Part shown: positions 49,352-58,287 of the stretch, one piece after another
How positions within the stretch are numbered: position 1 is the stretch's first letter
How the letters are laid out: every line of letters begins with the position of its first letter
Source: Mesorhizobium sp. B2-7-2
Lineage (GTDB): Bacteria > Pseudomonadota > Alphaproteobacteria > Rhizobiales > Rhizobiaceae
Assembly (NCBI RefSeq): GCF_006440775.1
Contig: NZ_VFTZ01000002.1
Span: 186,001 to 250,000 of the forward strand
DNA: 64,000 nucleotides
Direction of reading: 5' to 3'
Program-made: the position numbers and the translations under genes
Notes under the pieces: generated by a model
What the model was told of the DNA's origin: nothing
Databases searched by the model: none
What the model saw: the letters and a program-made list of their open reading frames with translations, nothing else

Positions 49352-49403
49352 CGCGGCGCGCAGGTTCCGGCATTCGGACGAATGCCGAGAACCGCGCGCC
49401 GCG
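49352..49403 (-). promoter_or_regulatory. Large intra-operon hairpin after the binding-protein gene
   Basis: Arms CGCGGCGCGC (49352-49361) and GCGCGCCGCG (49394-49403) with an inner partly paired GTTC/GAAC and GGCATTCG/CGAATGCC stem give one long hairpin between the binding-protein stop and the permease start. No T run. It parallels the hairpin after smoE at 37921. Confidence 0.7.
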
Positions 49404-49413
49404 AGCGGGAGGA

Positions 49414-50688
49414 TTACTTCTTCTTCACCAGCTCGTTGGCATAGGCCTCGAGCTCGTTGAGGCCGCCCTTGATGTCGGTGCGGGTGCCGGTGACCAGTTC
49501 CTCGAGGATGATACCCCAGCGGTCGCCGAGATCCGGCCAGCGCGGATCCTGCCAGAAGTTCACCGCCGTCACCTTGCCGGTGTCGGCCAGCGCCTTGCCG
49601 AGGTCGGCGCCGTAGATGTCGGCGAATTCCTTGCTGGAGAGGACGCTGGTGCGGTTGAGCTCGCCGAACTGATGCGCATCGAGCCGGCGCTTCTCATTCT
49701 CCTTCGAGGTCGCCCAGGCGATGAACAGGCCGGCGCATTTCTTCGCGGCGTCATCCGCATTGGCCTTGGTGCCGATGGCAAGGCCATGCCCGTAGCCGCC
49801 GCCCGGCAGCGGCGAGGGCGGCGGCAGGAAGCCGACCTCGCCGACCACCTGCGAGGTCTTCGGGTCCACCGCCATGCCCGACAGCGGCGTCGATTCGACG
49901 AGGATGGCGACCTGGCCGGAGAGGAAGGCGCCGGTCGATTCATCCCAGCTGCCGGTCTGCGTGCCGGGGGCCGAGTCCTTGAACAGCTTGAGATAGGTTT
50001 CCGTCGCCTTCACTGCGGCGTCCGAATTGAAAGCCGGCTTGTCGCCGTCGAACCACTTGCCGCCATAGGCCTTGAAGAAAGGCATCCAGCGCCAGACATT
50101 GGCGCCCGAGCCGCGCGCGCCGCGCAGCGCGATGCCGTACACGCCCTTGTCGGCATTGGTCAGCTTCGGCACGTCGGCGATCAGCTCGTCCAGCGTCTTG
50201 GGCGGCTGGATGCCGGCGGCCTCGAGCACGTCCTTGCGGTAGACCATCAGGTCGCCGCCGCCGGTCAACGGCGCGAACCAGACCTTGCCGTCATAGGTGG
50301 CGACCTTCTGGCGGCCCGGATCGAAATCGGCGAAATCGTATTCAGCCGGATAATAATCGGTCAGCGGCGCGATCCAGCCCGAGGAGGCGAACAGCGCGAC
50401 GTTGGCCTCGTCGACATAATAGACATTGTAGTTGCCGACGGTCGAGGCGTCCGCGCGCGACTTGGCGCGGCGGTCGTTCTCGTTGAGGTAGTCGATCTGG
50501 AACGAGGCGCCGGACAGCTTCTTGAACTCGTCCTTGGAGTCCTCCAGAAGCGTCAGCCCGTCGCGTGGCTGCGCCAGCACCTTGACCGGCGCCGAGCAGA
50601 CCGGCGCTTGCGCCAGTGCTGCGGTTGAAACGGAAGCGGTAAGCACGAAAGCTGCACCGAGGCTGGCAGCGAGCCGGTTTGATTTCAT
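49414..50688 (-). CDS. Sugar ABC transporter substrate-binding protein
   Basis: 424 residues. Signal peptide ASLGAAFVLTASVSTAALAQA. Family 1 solute-binding protein with EFKKLSGASFQIDYLNEND and WFAPLTGGGDLMVYRKDVLE. Two cysteines are in the chain (one right after the signal, one late). Its ligand is probably a pentitol or hexitol, judged by the xylitol-type dehydrogenase in the operon. The first structural gene, behind a 239-base gap after the AraC gene. Confidence 0.92.
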   Translation of the reverse strand: MKSNRLAASLGAAFVLTASVSTAALAQAPVCSAPVKVLAQPRDGLTLLEDSKDEFKKLSGASFQIDYLNENDRRAKSRADASTVGNYNVYYVDEANVALFASSGWIAPLTDYYPAEYDFADFDPGRQKVATYDGKVWFAPLTGGGDLMVYRKDVLEAAGIQPPKTLDELIADVPKLTNADKGVYGIALRGARGSGANVWRWMPFFKAYGGKWFDGDKPAFNSDAAVKATETYLKLFKDSAPGTQTGSWDESTGAFLSGQVAILVESTPLSGMAVDPKTSQVVGEVGFLPPPSPLPGGGYGHGLAIGTKANADDAAKKCAGLFIAWATSKENEKRRLDAHQFGELNRTSVLSSKEFADIYGADLGKALADTGKVTAVNFWQDPRWPDLGDRWGIILEELVTGTRTDIKGGLNELEAYANELVKKK

Positions 50689-50927
50689 TGGTTTTCTCCT
50701 CCAGGAACACTCGCGAAAGCGGCAGGTCCTCGGACCAAGCGACCCTCACCGTCGCCCGGTCGACCTTCCACCCGCCGCCAAAATGAGCAGTTGGAAAGGT
50801 AGAGACTAGAAGCCCCGTTGCAGCAGACCTGTAGTTTTATGCATTGTGCGGCGCAAAAAACGGCGCCGTCAGAGTCTGCCCGTCACACGAGTATCAGCTC
50901 CATCAAGCGCAGCCGCTTCCGGCTCGA

Positions 50928-51845
50928 TCAGGCCCGCAGCGTCAGCCGCTGCCGCGACAGCTTGCGGTAGGATGACGGCGTCATCTTGTGCTTGCGCAGG
51001 AAGGCGCGGTTGAAGTTCGAGATGTTCATATAGCCGACCTGGAAGCAGATGTCGGTGATCGGGATATCGGTGTCGGCGAGAAGCTTGCAGGCCTGCCACA
51101 GTCTCAGCTTGGCGACATGGTCGCTGAACGAGTTGCCGGTGTTCTTCTGGAAAAAGCGCGAGAAAGTGCTTTCGCTCATCCCGGCCAACGCCGCCACCTC
51201 CGGCAGCTTCAGATCCTCGGCAAAGTGCTGGAAAAGATAGGTCAGCGAGCGCTGGATAATATCCAGCGATTCCGCGTCGAGAAGCGGGGAAAAATCCGGA
51301 GACGACAAAAGCTCGTATTCCTGGGTGGTGGCCAGAAGGTCCAGCAATTCGAGGAACATGCGCAATCTCGCCAGTCCATGCACCTCCCCCATGCGTTCCA
51401 TCAGCTCGGCGCCGTCGAGCGCCGTCTGGCCATGAAAGACCATGCCGCGCAGCGAGCGTTCCAGGAACGGCTCCAGCTCGCGCAGCTCCGGCAGCAGCCC
51501 CGACGAGCCGCGCAGCCGCTCGGCATCGAATTGCAGCACGATATCGCGGCCTTCGATCAGCTCGCCGGGCTGCACCGCCGTCACCCAGTCATGCGGCAGC
51601 CCGCCGCCGACGATGGTCAGATAGCCCGGCCCGAACTCGCCGATATGGTCGCCGACCAGCACGACGCCGGACGATTTCCGCAAGAGATGGATTTCGTATT
51701 CGGGATGGAAATTCCAGACATTGCGCTCCCATGGATAATCGTCCAGCCGCCACAGGAAACTGTCGCTGGCCTCGGTCACGATGTGCTCGAAGGCAGGCAC
51801 CGTGCGCGGAATCGCGGCCGTATTCTTTCTGCGCCTGAACGGCAT
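50928..51845 (-). CDS. AraC family transcriptional regulator
   Basis: 305 residues. N-terminal cupin-like sensor (FHPEYEIHLLRKSSGVVLVGD, GPGYLTIVGGGLPHDW), C-terminal double helix-turn-helix from about 200: LKLPEVAALAGMSESTFSRFFQKNTG and ITDICFQVGYMNISNFNRAF. It precedes the polyol transport operon in the same direction and is its probable activator. Confidence 0.93.
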   Translation of the reverse strand: MPFRRRKNTAAIPRTVPAFEHIVTEASDSFLWRLDDYPWERNVWNFHPEYEIHLLRKSSGVVLVGDHIGEFGPGYLTIVGGGLPHDWVTAVQPGELIEGRDIVLQFDAERLRGSSGLLPELRELEPFLERSLRGMVFHGQTALDGAELMERMGEVHGLARLRMFLELLDLLATTQEYELLSSPDFSPLLDAESLDIIQRSLTYLFQHFAEDLKLPEVAALAGMSESTFSRFFQKNTGNSFSDHVAKLRLWQACKLLADTDIPITDICFQVGYMNISNFNRAFLRKHKMTPSSYRKLSRQRLTLRA

Positions 51846-52086
51846 TCGTTCCTCCCGGCGTGGCGGCCGGCTGCATATGCCTGGGCATCCCTAGCAGCCC
51901 CCGGCCGGCAAATGAAAGAGGCGTCGCGGAATCCCGGTTCCGCCTGGATCAATCGCTAGCTGCGCCTCGTCCCTTGCCAACATGTCGCATTTCGTTCACA
52001 AGGCGACGCAACTGGCGCCATTTTGCGCCATTGTTGTTCGGCTTCCGGCCTTTGGCCGACGCGCCGTGTTCTGAAAGAGCGGAACA

Positions 52087-53490
52087 ATGTCTGCGATCGA
52101 AGCCGGCGCTCGCGCGCCGGAAAACCTTTGGCGTCAGGAAATCATGGCGACGATCGGGCTCGCCTGGCCGATGGTGCTGACCAATCTCGGCCAGACCGCC
52201 ATGACCGCGACCGACGTCATGATGATGGGCCGCCTCGGGTCCGACACGCTCGCCGCCGGCGCGCTCGGCTCCAACCTCTATTTCATGCCGCTGATCTTCG
52301 GCCTCGGCCTGATGCTGGCCACCTCGCCGATGATGGCGACCGAGCTTGGCCGTCGCCGCCATTCGGTGCGCGACCTGCGCCGCACCCTGCGCCAGGGCCT
52401 GTGGCTGGCGATCCTCATCTCGATCCCGATCTGGATTTTTCTCTGGCATGGCGAAGCGGTGCTTCTGGCCATGGGCCAGAAGCCGGAGCTCGCGCACCAG
52501 GCGGGCGTCTACCTGCGCTGGCTGCAATGGGCGGTGCTGCCCTTCTATTTCTATATCGTGCTGCGCTCCTTCATCTCGGCGCTGGAGCGGCCGGGCTGGG
52601 CGCTGATCATCGTTTTCGTCGCGGTCGCCTGCAACGCTTTCTTCAACTGGGTGTTCATGTTCGGCAATCTCGGCGTCAAGTCGATGGGCATTGCCGGCTC
52701 CGGCCTCGCCACCACTCTGTCCAGCATGCTGATGTTCGCCGGCCTGGCGGCGGTGGTGATGCTGGAAAAAAAGTTCCGCCGCTACCGTCTGTTCGGCCGC
52801 TTCTGGCGCTCCGACTGGCCGCGTTTCCGCGGCCTGCTGAGGCTCGGCTTGCCGATCGCCGGCATCCTCGCCTTCGAGGTGACGATCTTCAATGCGGCGG
52901 CCCTGCTCATGGGCCTGATCGATGCGGATTCGCTGGCCGCCCATGCCATCGCCATCCAGATCGCCTCGATCTCCTTCATGGTGCCGCTCGGCCTCAACCA
53001 GGCGGTCACGGTCCGGGTCGGCCTGGCGCACGGCGCCCGCAATCCGGAAGGCGTTTCGCGCGCCGGCTGGACGGCCTTCGTCATCGGCGTGTCGTTCATG
53101 GCGCTGATGGGGCTGGTGATGATCCTCTGGCCGCATGCGCTGATCAGCGCCTTCATCGATCTCACCGATCCCAAGAACGCCAGGGTGATCACGCTTGCCG
53201 TGTCGTTCCTGGTGTTTGCAGCGCTGTTCCAGATTTTCGACGGCGCCCAGGCGGTCGCTGCCGGCATGCTGCGCGGCCTGCACGACACCAAGGTGCCGAT
53301 GATCTACGCCGCGATCGGCTATTGGGGCGTCGGCCTGCCGCTCGGCGTGCTGCTCGCCTTTCATTTCGGCTTGAACGGCGTCGGCATCTGGATCGGCCTG
53401 GCCTCGGGACTGGCCGTGGTGGCAGCGCTGCTCCTGGCACGCTGGCTCCGGCGCGACCGCATCGCGCCGCAGCTCGCCTTCGGGCATTGA
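52087..53490 (+). CDS. MATE family multidrug/cation antiporter
   Basis: 467 residues with 12 predicted helices in two halves. NorM-type features: GLAWPMVLTNLGQTAMTATDVMMMG in helix 1-2 and the second-half start GLPIAGILAFEVTIFNAAALLMG. Exports cationic drugs, dyes or flavonoids by Na+ or H+ antiport. Divergent from the AraC gene. Confidence 0.93.
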   Translation: MSAIEAGARAPENLWRQEIMATIGLAWPMVLTNLGQTAMTATDVMMMGRLGSDTLAAGALGSNLYFMPLIFGLGLMLATSPMMATELGRRRHSVRDLRRTLRQGLWLAILISIPIWIFLWHGEAVLLAMGQKPELAHQAGVYLRWLQWAVLPFYFYIVLRSFISALERPGWALIIVFVAVACNAFFNWVFMFGNLGVKSMGIAGSGLATTLSSMLMFAGLAAVVMLEKKFRRYRLFGRFWRSDWPRFRGLLRLGLPIAGILAFEVTIFNAAALLMGLIDADSLAAHAIAIQIASISFMVPLGLNQAVTVRVGLAHGARNPEGVSRAGWTAFVIGVSFMALMGLVMILWPHALISAFIDLTDPKNARVITLAVSFLVFAALFQIFDGAQAVAAGMLRGLHDTKVPMIYAAIGYWGVGLPLGVLLAFHFGLNGVGIWIGLASGLAVVAALLLARWLRRDRIAPQLAFGH

Positions 53491-53531
53491 TCGACAAAGG
53501 CTGTCGGTCAAGCCGGCGGCCTTTTCGCGGC

Positions 53532-54179
53532 TCAGCGCGCCCCTGCGCGCTGCTCCAGCCGCCGCGCATATTGCGTCAGCGGGAAGCACATGACGAAGAA
53601 GATCAGCGCCACCAGCCCGTAGACCTTGAACGGCTCGAAGGTCGCGTTGTTGATGGCGTTGGAGGTCCTGACCAGTTCCTCGAAGCCGATGATCGAGGTC
53701 AGCGCCGTCGATTTGATGAGCTGCACCAGGAAGCCGACGGTCGGCGCGCGAGTGATGGCGAAGGCCTGCGGCAGGACGACGAGCCTCAGCTCCTGCAGAT
53801 GGTGCAGCCCAAGGCTGGCGCCGGCGTCCCATTGGCCGCGCGGCAGCGCGTCGACGCCGCCGCGCCAGATCTCGGCCAGATAGGCGCTGGCGAAGAAGGT
53901 CAGACCGAGCGCTGCCGCCGTCCATGGCTCTATGCGCAGCCCCAGCATCGGCAGCCCGAAGAACATCAAAAAGAGCTGCATCAAAAGCGGCGTGCCCTGG
54001 AAGAGCGCGATATAGGCCGAGGCGATCCGCTTGACCCATTTATTCTTGGCAATGCGAAAGAACAGCACCGCCAGCCCGACCAGCGCGCCGCCGACGAAGG
54101 CGGCGAGCGACAACAGCACCGTCCAGCGCGCGGCGAGCAGCAGGTTGCGGACGATGTCCCAGAAGGTGAACTCGATCAT
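53532..54179 (-). CDS. Polar amino acid ABC transporter permease
   Basis: 215 residues, HisM/GlnP family. The loop DALPRGQWDAGASLGLHHLQELRLVVLPQAF matches the EAA-type motif of this class. Four to five helices. Starts four bases before the end of the other permease gene (overlap). It is the last gene of the ureohydrolase-linked ABC operon; no ATPase gene is present in the operon. Confidence 0.92.
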   Translation of the reverse strand: MIEFTFWDIVRNLLLAARWTVLLSLAAFVGGALVGLAVLFFRIAKNKWVKRIASAYIALFQGTPLLMQLFLMFFGLPMLGLRIEPWTAAALGLTFFASAYLAEIWRGGVDALPRGQWDAGASLGLHHLQELRLVVLPQAFAITRAPTVGFLVQLIKSTALTSIIGFEELVRTSNAINNATFEPFKVYGLVALIFFVMCFPLTQYARRLEQRAGAR

Positions 54180-54844
54180 GACACGCCCGCCCCCAGAACA
54201 CGGCGGCCGCCGCCGACCAGCAGCCGGCGCAGCCCCATCGACAGGCCGAGATAGACCATCGTCACCACGAAATAGGTCTCGAAGGCGCGAAAAGTGCGCG
54301 CCTGCAGCATGTCGGCCTCGTAGGTCAATTCGCGCACCGCGATCTGCGAGACCACGGCCGATTCCAGCATCATGATGACGATCTGGCTGGTCAGCGCCGG
54401 GTAGATCACCTTCAGCGCCTGCGGCAGCACGATCTTGATGAACACCTGGCGGGGCCTGAGGCCGAGCGCCAGCGCGGCTTCACTCTGGCCGCGCGGCACG
54501 GCGTCGAGCCCGGCGCCGACGATCTCGATCGTATAGGCCGCCATGTTGAGCGTCATCGCCAGTATCGCGGCCAGGATCGGGTCGAGCCTGACGCCTAGGC
54601 TGGGCAGCCCGAAGAAGATGAAGAACAGCTGCACCAGGAATGGCGTGTTGCGCATCACCTCGACATAGATGCCGATCGCCAGCTGAAGCGGCTTGGGGCC
54701 GTTTCTCTTGCCGGCGGCGCCCAGGATACTGAGAAAAGTTCCCGCCAGCGTGGTGACGGCGATCAAAAGCAGCGTCATCGCCGCGCCGCGCGCGATAACG
54801 CCCGCCGCACCCGCAAGCCAGCCGAAGTCCAGGCTGTAGCCCAT
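54176..54844 (-). CDS. Polar amino acid ABC transporter permease
   Basis: 222 residues, same family as the preceding one. Conserved segment DAVPRGQSEAALALGLRPRQVFIKIVLPQALKVIYP in place of the EAA loop, and EVMRNTPFLVQLFFIFFGLPSLG after the second helix. Forms the channel with its partner. The ATPase must be encoded elsewhere. Confidence 0.93.
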   Translation of the reverse strand: MGYSLDFGWLAGAAGVIARGAAMTLLLIAVTTLAGTFLSILGAAGKRNGPKPLQLAIGIYVEVMRNTPFLVQLFFIFFGLPSLGVRLDPILAAILAMTLNMAAYTIEIVGAGLDAVPRGQSEAALALGLRPRQVFIKIVLPQALKVIYPALTSQIVIMMLESAVVSQIAVRELTYEADMLQARTFRAFETYFVVTMVYLGLSMGLRRLLVGGGRRVLGAGVS

Positions 54845-54910
54845 GGCGATTGACCTTGTTGGAACAGTCGGAGCGGCTCAGCGCTTGTCGTGGCTGGGCC
54901 GCCCTCGAGA

Positions 54911-55711
54911 TCAATCCTTGAGGTTGTCCGGATTGAGCGGCGTCTTCAGCCACGCCTTCGAGCTCTCGTCAAGCTTGCCGTCGACCAGCATCTTGGCGAC
55001 GGCGTCGTTCACCGCCTTCTTCAGCCGGTCCTCGTTCTTGTTGAGGCCGATATGCGAGGGCGAGGTGAGCAGCTGGAATTTCTGCTCCGGCTTCAGCGCA
55101 TCCTGCTTGGCCAGCACCTGGGCCCCGACATCGTTGCCGACGACCATCAGCTGGGTCTGGCCGGAGATGAAGGCCTGGATGACGGAATTGTAGTTGTCGA
55201 AGCGGCGGATGTCGGCGGAAGCCGGCGCTGCCTGGGTCAGCGAGGTGTCCTCCAGCGTGCCGCGGTTGACGGCGATCGACTTGTCGGCGAGGTCTTCCTT
55301 GCCTTTGACGGCAAGCTCGGCCGGGCCGATAACGGCGATGTAATAGGGCGCATAGGGGGCGGCGAAATCGATCACCTGCTCGCGCTCCTTGGAGTAGCCG
55401 ACGCTCATCAAAATATCGACGCGCTTGTCGGTGAGATAAGGGATGCGGTTCTGGCCGGTGACGCTGACCAGGTTGAGCTTCACCTTGAGTGAATCGGCGA
55501 TCGCCTGCGCGACGTCGATGTCGTAGCCCTTGATGCTCATGTCGGCGCTGGCCGAGGAGAAGGGCGGGAAGTCGGAGAAGATGCCGACATTGATGGCGCC
55601 GGCCTTGGTGATGTCGTCGACGGCGTCCGCTTTCGCGTGCGTGGCGAGGCTGGCGGCGCTGAGCATCATCGCCGCTGTGATTACGGATTTCAGTGCGTTG
55701 CGAAGTAACAT
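54911..55711 (-). CDS. Polar amino acid ABC transporter substrate-binding protein
   Basis: 266 residues. Signal peptide SVITAAMMLSAASLATHAKA. Family 3 binding protein with GAINVGIFSDFPPFSS, KGYDIDVAQAIADSLKVKLNL and SVGYSKEREQVIDFAAPY. The neighbour is an agmatinase-family enzyme, so the ligand may be a guanidino compound or arginine-type amino acid. This ligand assignment is inference. Confidence 0.92.
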   Translation of the reverse strand: MLLRNALKSVITAAMMLSAASLATHAKADAVDDITKAGAINVGIFSDFPPFSSASADMSIKGYDIDVAQAIADSLKVKLNLVSVTGQNRIPYLTDKRVDILMSVGYSKEREQVIDFAAPYAPYYIAVIGPAELAVKGKEDLADKSIAVNRGTLEDTSLTQAAPASADIRRFDNYNSVIQAFISGQTQLMVVGNDVGAQVLAKQDALKPEQKFQLLTSPSHIGLNKNEDRLKKAVNDAVAKMLVDGKLDESSKAWLKTPLNPDNLKD

Positions 55712-55850
55712 TGTTATTCCCCTGCTGGAAGCTTGTTGTTGAAACCGGCCGCCGGCTCCAGCGCGACGGCCGTGTTGGAGAGCAATTCCGGAAGACGCGG
55801 TTTAGGCTTGGCGCCTTCGCCATAGCTTCCGTCCGAAATTGCGCGAGGCA

Positions 55851-56906
55851 TCAGCCTTTCTTGATCGCCGGGCTGAACACCATCAGGCTGAGAATCTCGA
55901 ACAGGACCTGGGCGCCGACATGGGCGGTGTTGGTGGTCGCGTCATATTGCGGCGCCACCTCGACCACGTCGCCGCCGACGATGTTGAGGCCCTTGAGGCC
56001 GCGCAGCAATTCGAGCACCTCGCGCGTCGTCAGCCCGCCGACTTCCGGCGTGCCGGTGCCGGGCGCGAAGGCCGGATCGATGCTGTCGACGTCGAAGGAA
56101 ATGTAGGTCGGGCCATCGCCGACGATCTTGCGCGCCTTCTCGATGATGGCCGGGATGCCGAGGCCGGTCACCTCCTCGGCATGGACGACGGTCATGCCGG
56201 ACTCGTAGGTGAATTCCCACAGATATTCGGCCGAGCCGCGAATGCCGATCTGGATCGTGCGCGAGGGATCGAGCACGCCGTCCAGCACCGCGTTGCGGAA
56301 CGGTCCGCCATGGTGGAACTTGGTCATGTCGAACAGCCCGCTGGTGTCGCAATGGGCGTCGATATGGATCATGCCGACCGGTGCCTTTTTGCCGACCGCC
56401 TTCAGGATCGGATGGCTGATCGAATGGTCGCCGCCGACCGAGAGCGGCAGCACGCCGGCATCGACGATTTGGTTGGTGCGCTTTTCGATGTCCTCATGGC
56501 TGATCTCCAGCCGATAGCGGCTGCGGAACGGCGTGTCGCCGATATCGGCGACGCGAAGCTCATGCGTCGGCGCGCATTCCAGCACATGGTTGTAGGGGCC
56601 GATGCGCTCGATGGCGCGCAGCGCGCGCGGCCCGAAGCGCGAGCCGGGACGGTTGGTGACGCCGAGATCCATCGGCACGCCCATCATCGCCACCTGCAAG
56701 TCGCCGAAATCCGGATTGTCGGCCGCGATCTCGCGATAGGGCGCGGCAAGGAAGGTCGGGATACCGGAATAGGGCGCCAGCCTTGTGCCCGACTTGTTGA
56801 AGATCTTGTCGGCGACCTTGCGGAACTTCGGGTCGAACATCTCGCCGCCATGGCTCTCGCCATATTTGCGGCGCAACGCTTCGAGCTTGCCGCGATCGTA
56901 ACCCAT
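55851..56906 (-). CDS. Agmatinase/guanidinobutyrase family ureohydrolase
   Basis: 351 residues from the ATG at 56906 with GAGGAGGA upstream; the longer frame to 57068 lacks a good start. Binuclear metal ligands are complete: His161 (GGDHS), Asp183, His185 and Asp187 (DAHCD), Asp272 and Asp274 (SFDVDSIDP). It cleaves a guanidino compound to an amine plus urea. The 65-residue N-terminal part before the catalytic fold is longer than in E. coli SpeB. Substrate could be agmatine, guanidinobutyrate, guanidinopropionate or guanidine; sequence alone cannot decide. It is followed by an amino acid ABC transporter and is divergent from a LysR gene. Confidence 0.93.
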   Translation of the reverse strand: MGYDRGKLEALRRKYGESHGGEMFDPKFRKVADKIFNKSGTRLAPYSGIPTFLAAPYREIAADNPDFGDLQVAMMGVPMDLGVTNRPGSRFGPRALRAIERIGPYNHVLECAPTHELRVADIGDTPFRSRYRLEISHEDIEKRTNQIVDAGVLPLSVGGDHSISHPILKAVGKKAPVGMIHIDAHCDTSGLFDMTKFHHGGPFRNAVLDGVLDPSRTIQIGIRGSAEYLWEFTYESGMTVVHAEEVTGLGIPAIIEKARKIVGDGPTYISFDVDSIDPAFAPGTGTPEVGGLTTREVLELLRGLKGLNIVGGDVVEVAPQYDATTNTAHVGAQVLFEILSLMVFSPAIKKG

Positions 56907-57063
56907 GTCCGGTCCTCCTCTATGCCTGCCTGCAGCGCTGCCCGCATGGACGATTTGCCAAGCCAGCCTGTTGTCCGGCTGGATCGTTGCCCGCCGCTGC
57001 GCTGCGGATTTTACGTCTCTTGAAGCTGTTCCGGACAAAAGTGTCGGGCAGCCGCATTGAAAA

Positions 57064-57107
57064 ATCAATTGATATTGTTAGGGTCTCGGCTGTGAGAAAA
57101 TCTCACA
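57064..57107. promoter_or_regulatory. Divergent regulatory region with two palindromes
   Basis: ATCAATTGAT (57064-57073) is a perfect 10-base palindrome. TGTGAGA-AAA-TCTCACA (57091-57107) is a perfect seven-base inverted repeat with a three-base centre and fits the T-N11-A pattern of LysR boxes. It ends 16 bases before the LysR start, where binding would repress the regulator gene. Confidence 0.6.
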
Positions 57108-57123
57108 AACCGGGAGCCTCTCC

Positions 57124-58098
57124 ATGGCCAAGCGCCTGCCGCCGCTGAACCCGTTGCGCGCCTTCGAAGCCGCGGCGCGGCACGCCTCGCTGACCAAGGC
57201 GGCGGGTGAGCTGAACGTCACCCATGGCGCCGTCAGCCACCAGATCAAGGCGCTGGAGCAGTCGCTGGGTGTGAAGCTCTTCGAACGTACCGGCCAGCGC
57301 GTGAAGCTGACGCCGCATGGCGCGGAGTTCCTGCCGGCGGTATCGGCCGCCTTCGACGGCATCGCCGCCGCCACGCAGCGCATGACGCGGCCGGCAAGCG
57401 CCGGCGCGCTGTCGGTGTCCTGCGTGCCGGCGCTGTTGCTGCTCTGGATGACGCCGCGGCTCGGCTCCTTCACGGCGCAATATCCCGACATCCAGCTGAC
57501 GCTGATCCCGTCCAACGATCCCAAAGACATCCGCGCCGCGGACATCGACGTCTGCGTGCATTATGGCGACGGCAGCTGGAGCGACTGCTGGATACGCAAG
57601 TGGTCCGGCCTAGAGTTGTTTCCGGTGGTCAGTCCGACGCTGATCAACAATCGCCCGATCCGCAGCGTCCGCGATCTCGCCGACCACGTCTTCCTGCATG
57701 GCGACGATGGCCGTGAATGGCACACCTGGCTGGCCGCCGCCGACGCGCTCGATCTGGAACGCGGCCGCCGCCACCGTCTGGGCGATGCGCGCATGGCGAC
57801 GGAGGCCGCCGTGCACGGTCATGGCGTGGCGCTGGGCGATTCCGTCACCGCGCGCGCCTTGCTCGCCAGGGGCATGCTCGTCGCGCCCTTCAGTTTGTCG
57901 GTGCCGGCGGTCGACGATTTCTACGTCGTCTGCCGCAACGAGATGCGCTCGGCGCCGATCGTGCAGCTCTTCATCGACTGGCTGTTCGCCGAGAAGGAGC
58001 AGGACGAGGGCCGCGCCGGCGCGCCGGTGGCCGGCCGCGTGCCGAGCCGCAGAAAACGCCCGTCCCTCAAGGTCATAGCCGCCAGGACAGCGTCCTGA
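57124..58098 (+). CDS. LysR family transcriptional regulator (GcvA-like)
   Basis: 324 residues. Winged helix LPPLNPLRAFEAAARHASLTKAAGELNVTHGAVSHQIKALE-type at about 5-45, then the effector domain and a Lys/Arg-rich tail. It is divergent from the ureohydrolase gene with LysR-box-like palindromes between them, so it probably controls the ureohydrolase/ABC genes and itself. Confidence 0.93.
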   Translation: MAKRLPPLNPLRAFEAAARHASLTKAAGELNVTHGAVSHQIKALEQSLGVKLFERTGQRVKLTPHGAEFLPAVSAAFDGIAAATQRMTRPASAGALSVSCVPALLLLWMTPRLGSFTAQYPDIQLTLIPSNDPKDIRAADIDVCVHYGDGSWSDCWIRKWSGLELFPVVSPTLINNRPIRSVRDLADHVFLHGDDGREWHTWLAAADALDLERGRRHRLGDARMATEAAVHGHGVALGDSVTARALLARGMLVAPFSLSVPAVDDFYVVCRNEMRSAPIVQLFIDWLFAEKEQDEGRAGAPVAGRVPSRRKRPSLKVIAARTAS

Positions 58099-58287
58099 CG
58101 GCTGGACTTGCAAAGCTGCTTTTTGTCGGGCCAGCTTGCAAAGCAGCAAGCGCGTTCGGAAATACGGTGCTAAGAGGCAGTTGCTAAAGCAATTCCGTGC
58201 AACGGGGTTCCGTCCGGAATTGATCGAACAAGGATTTGAAGCGTGACGCCCGCGTTTCCGTGCGTTGTGCTTTATGGATGAGCGAGC

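Noticed and set aside
51949-54039. Minus-strand open frame of 696 codons over the MATE gene
   Set aside because: It is the antisense shadow of the MATE gene and permease region in high-GC DNA; low-complexity His/Arg/Asp-rich translation and no family features.
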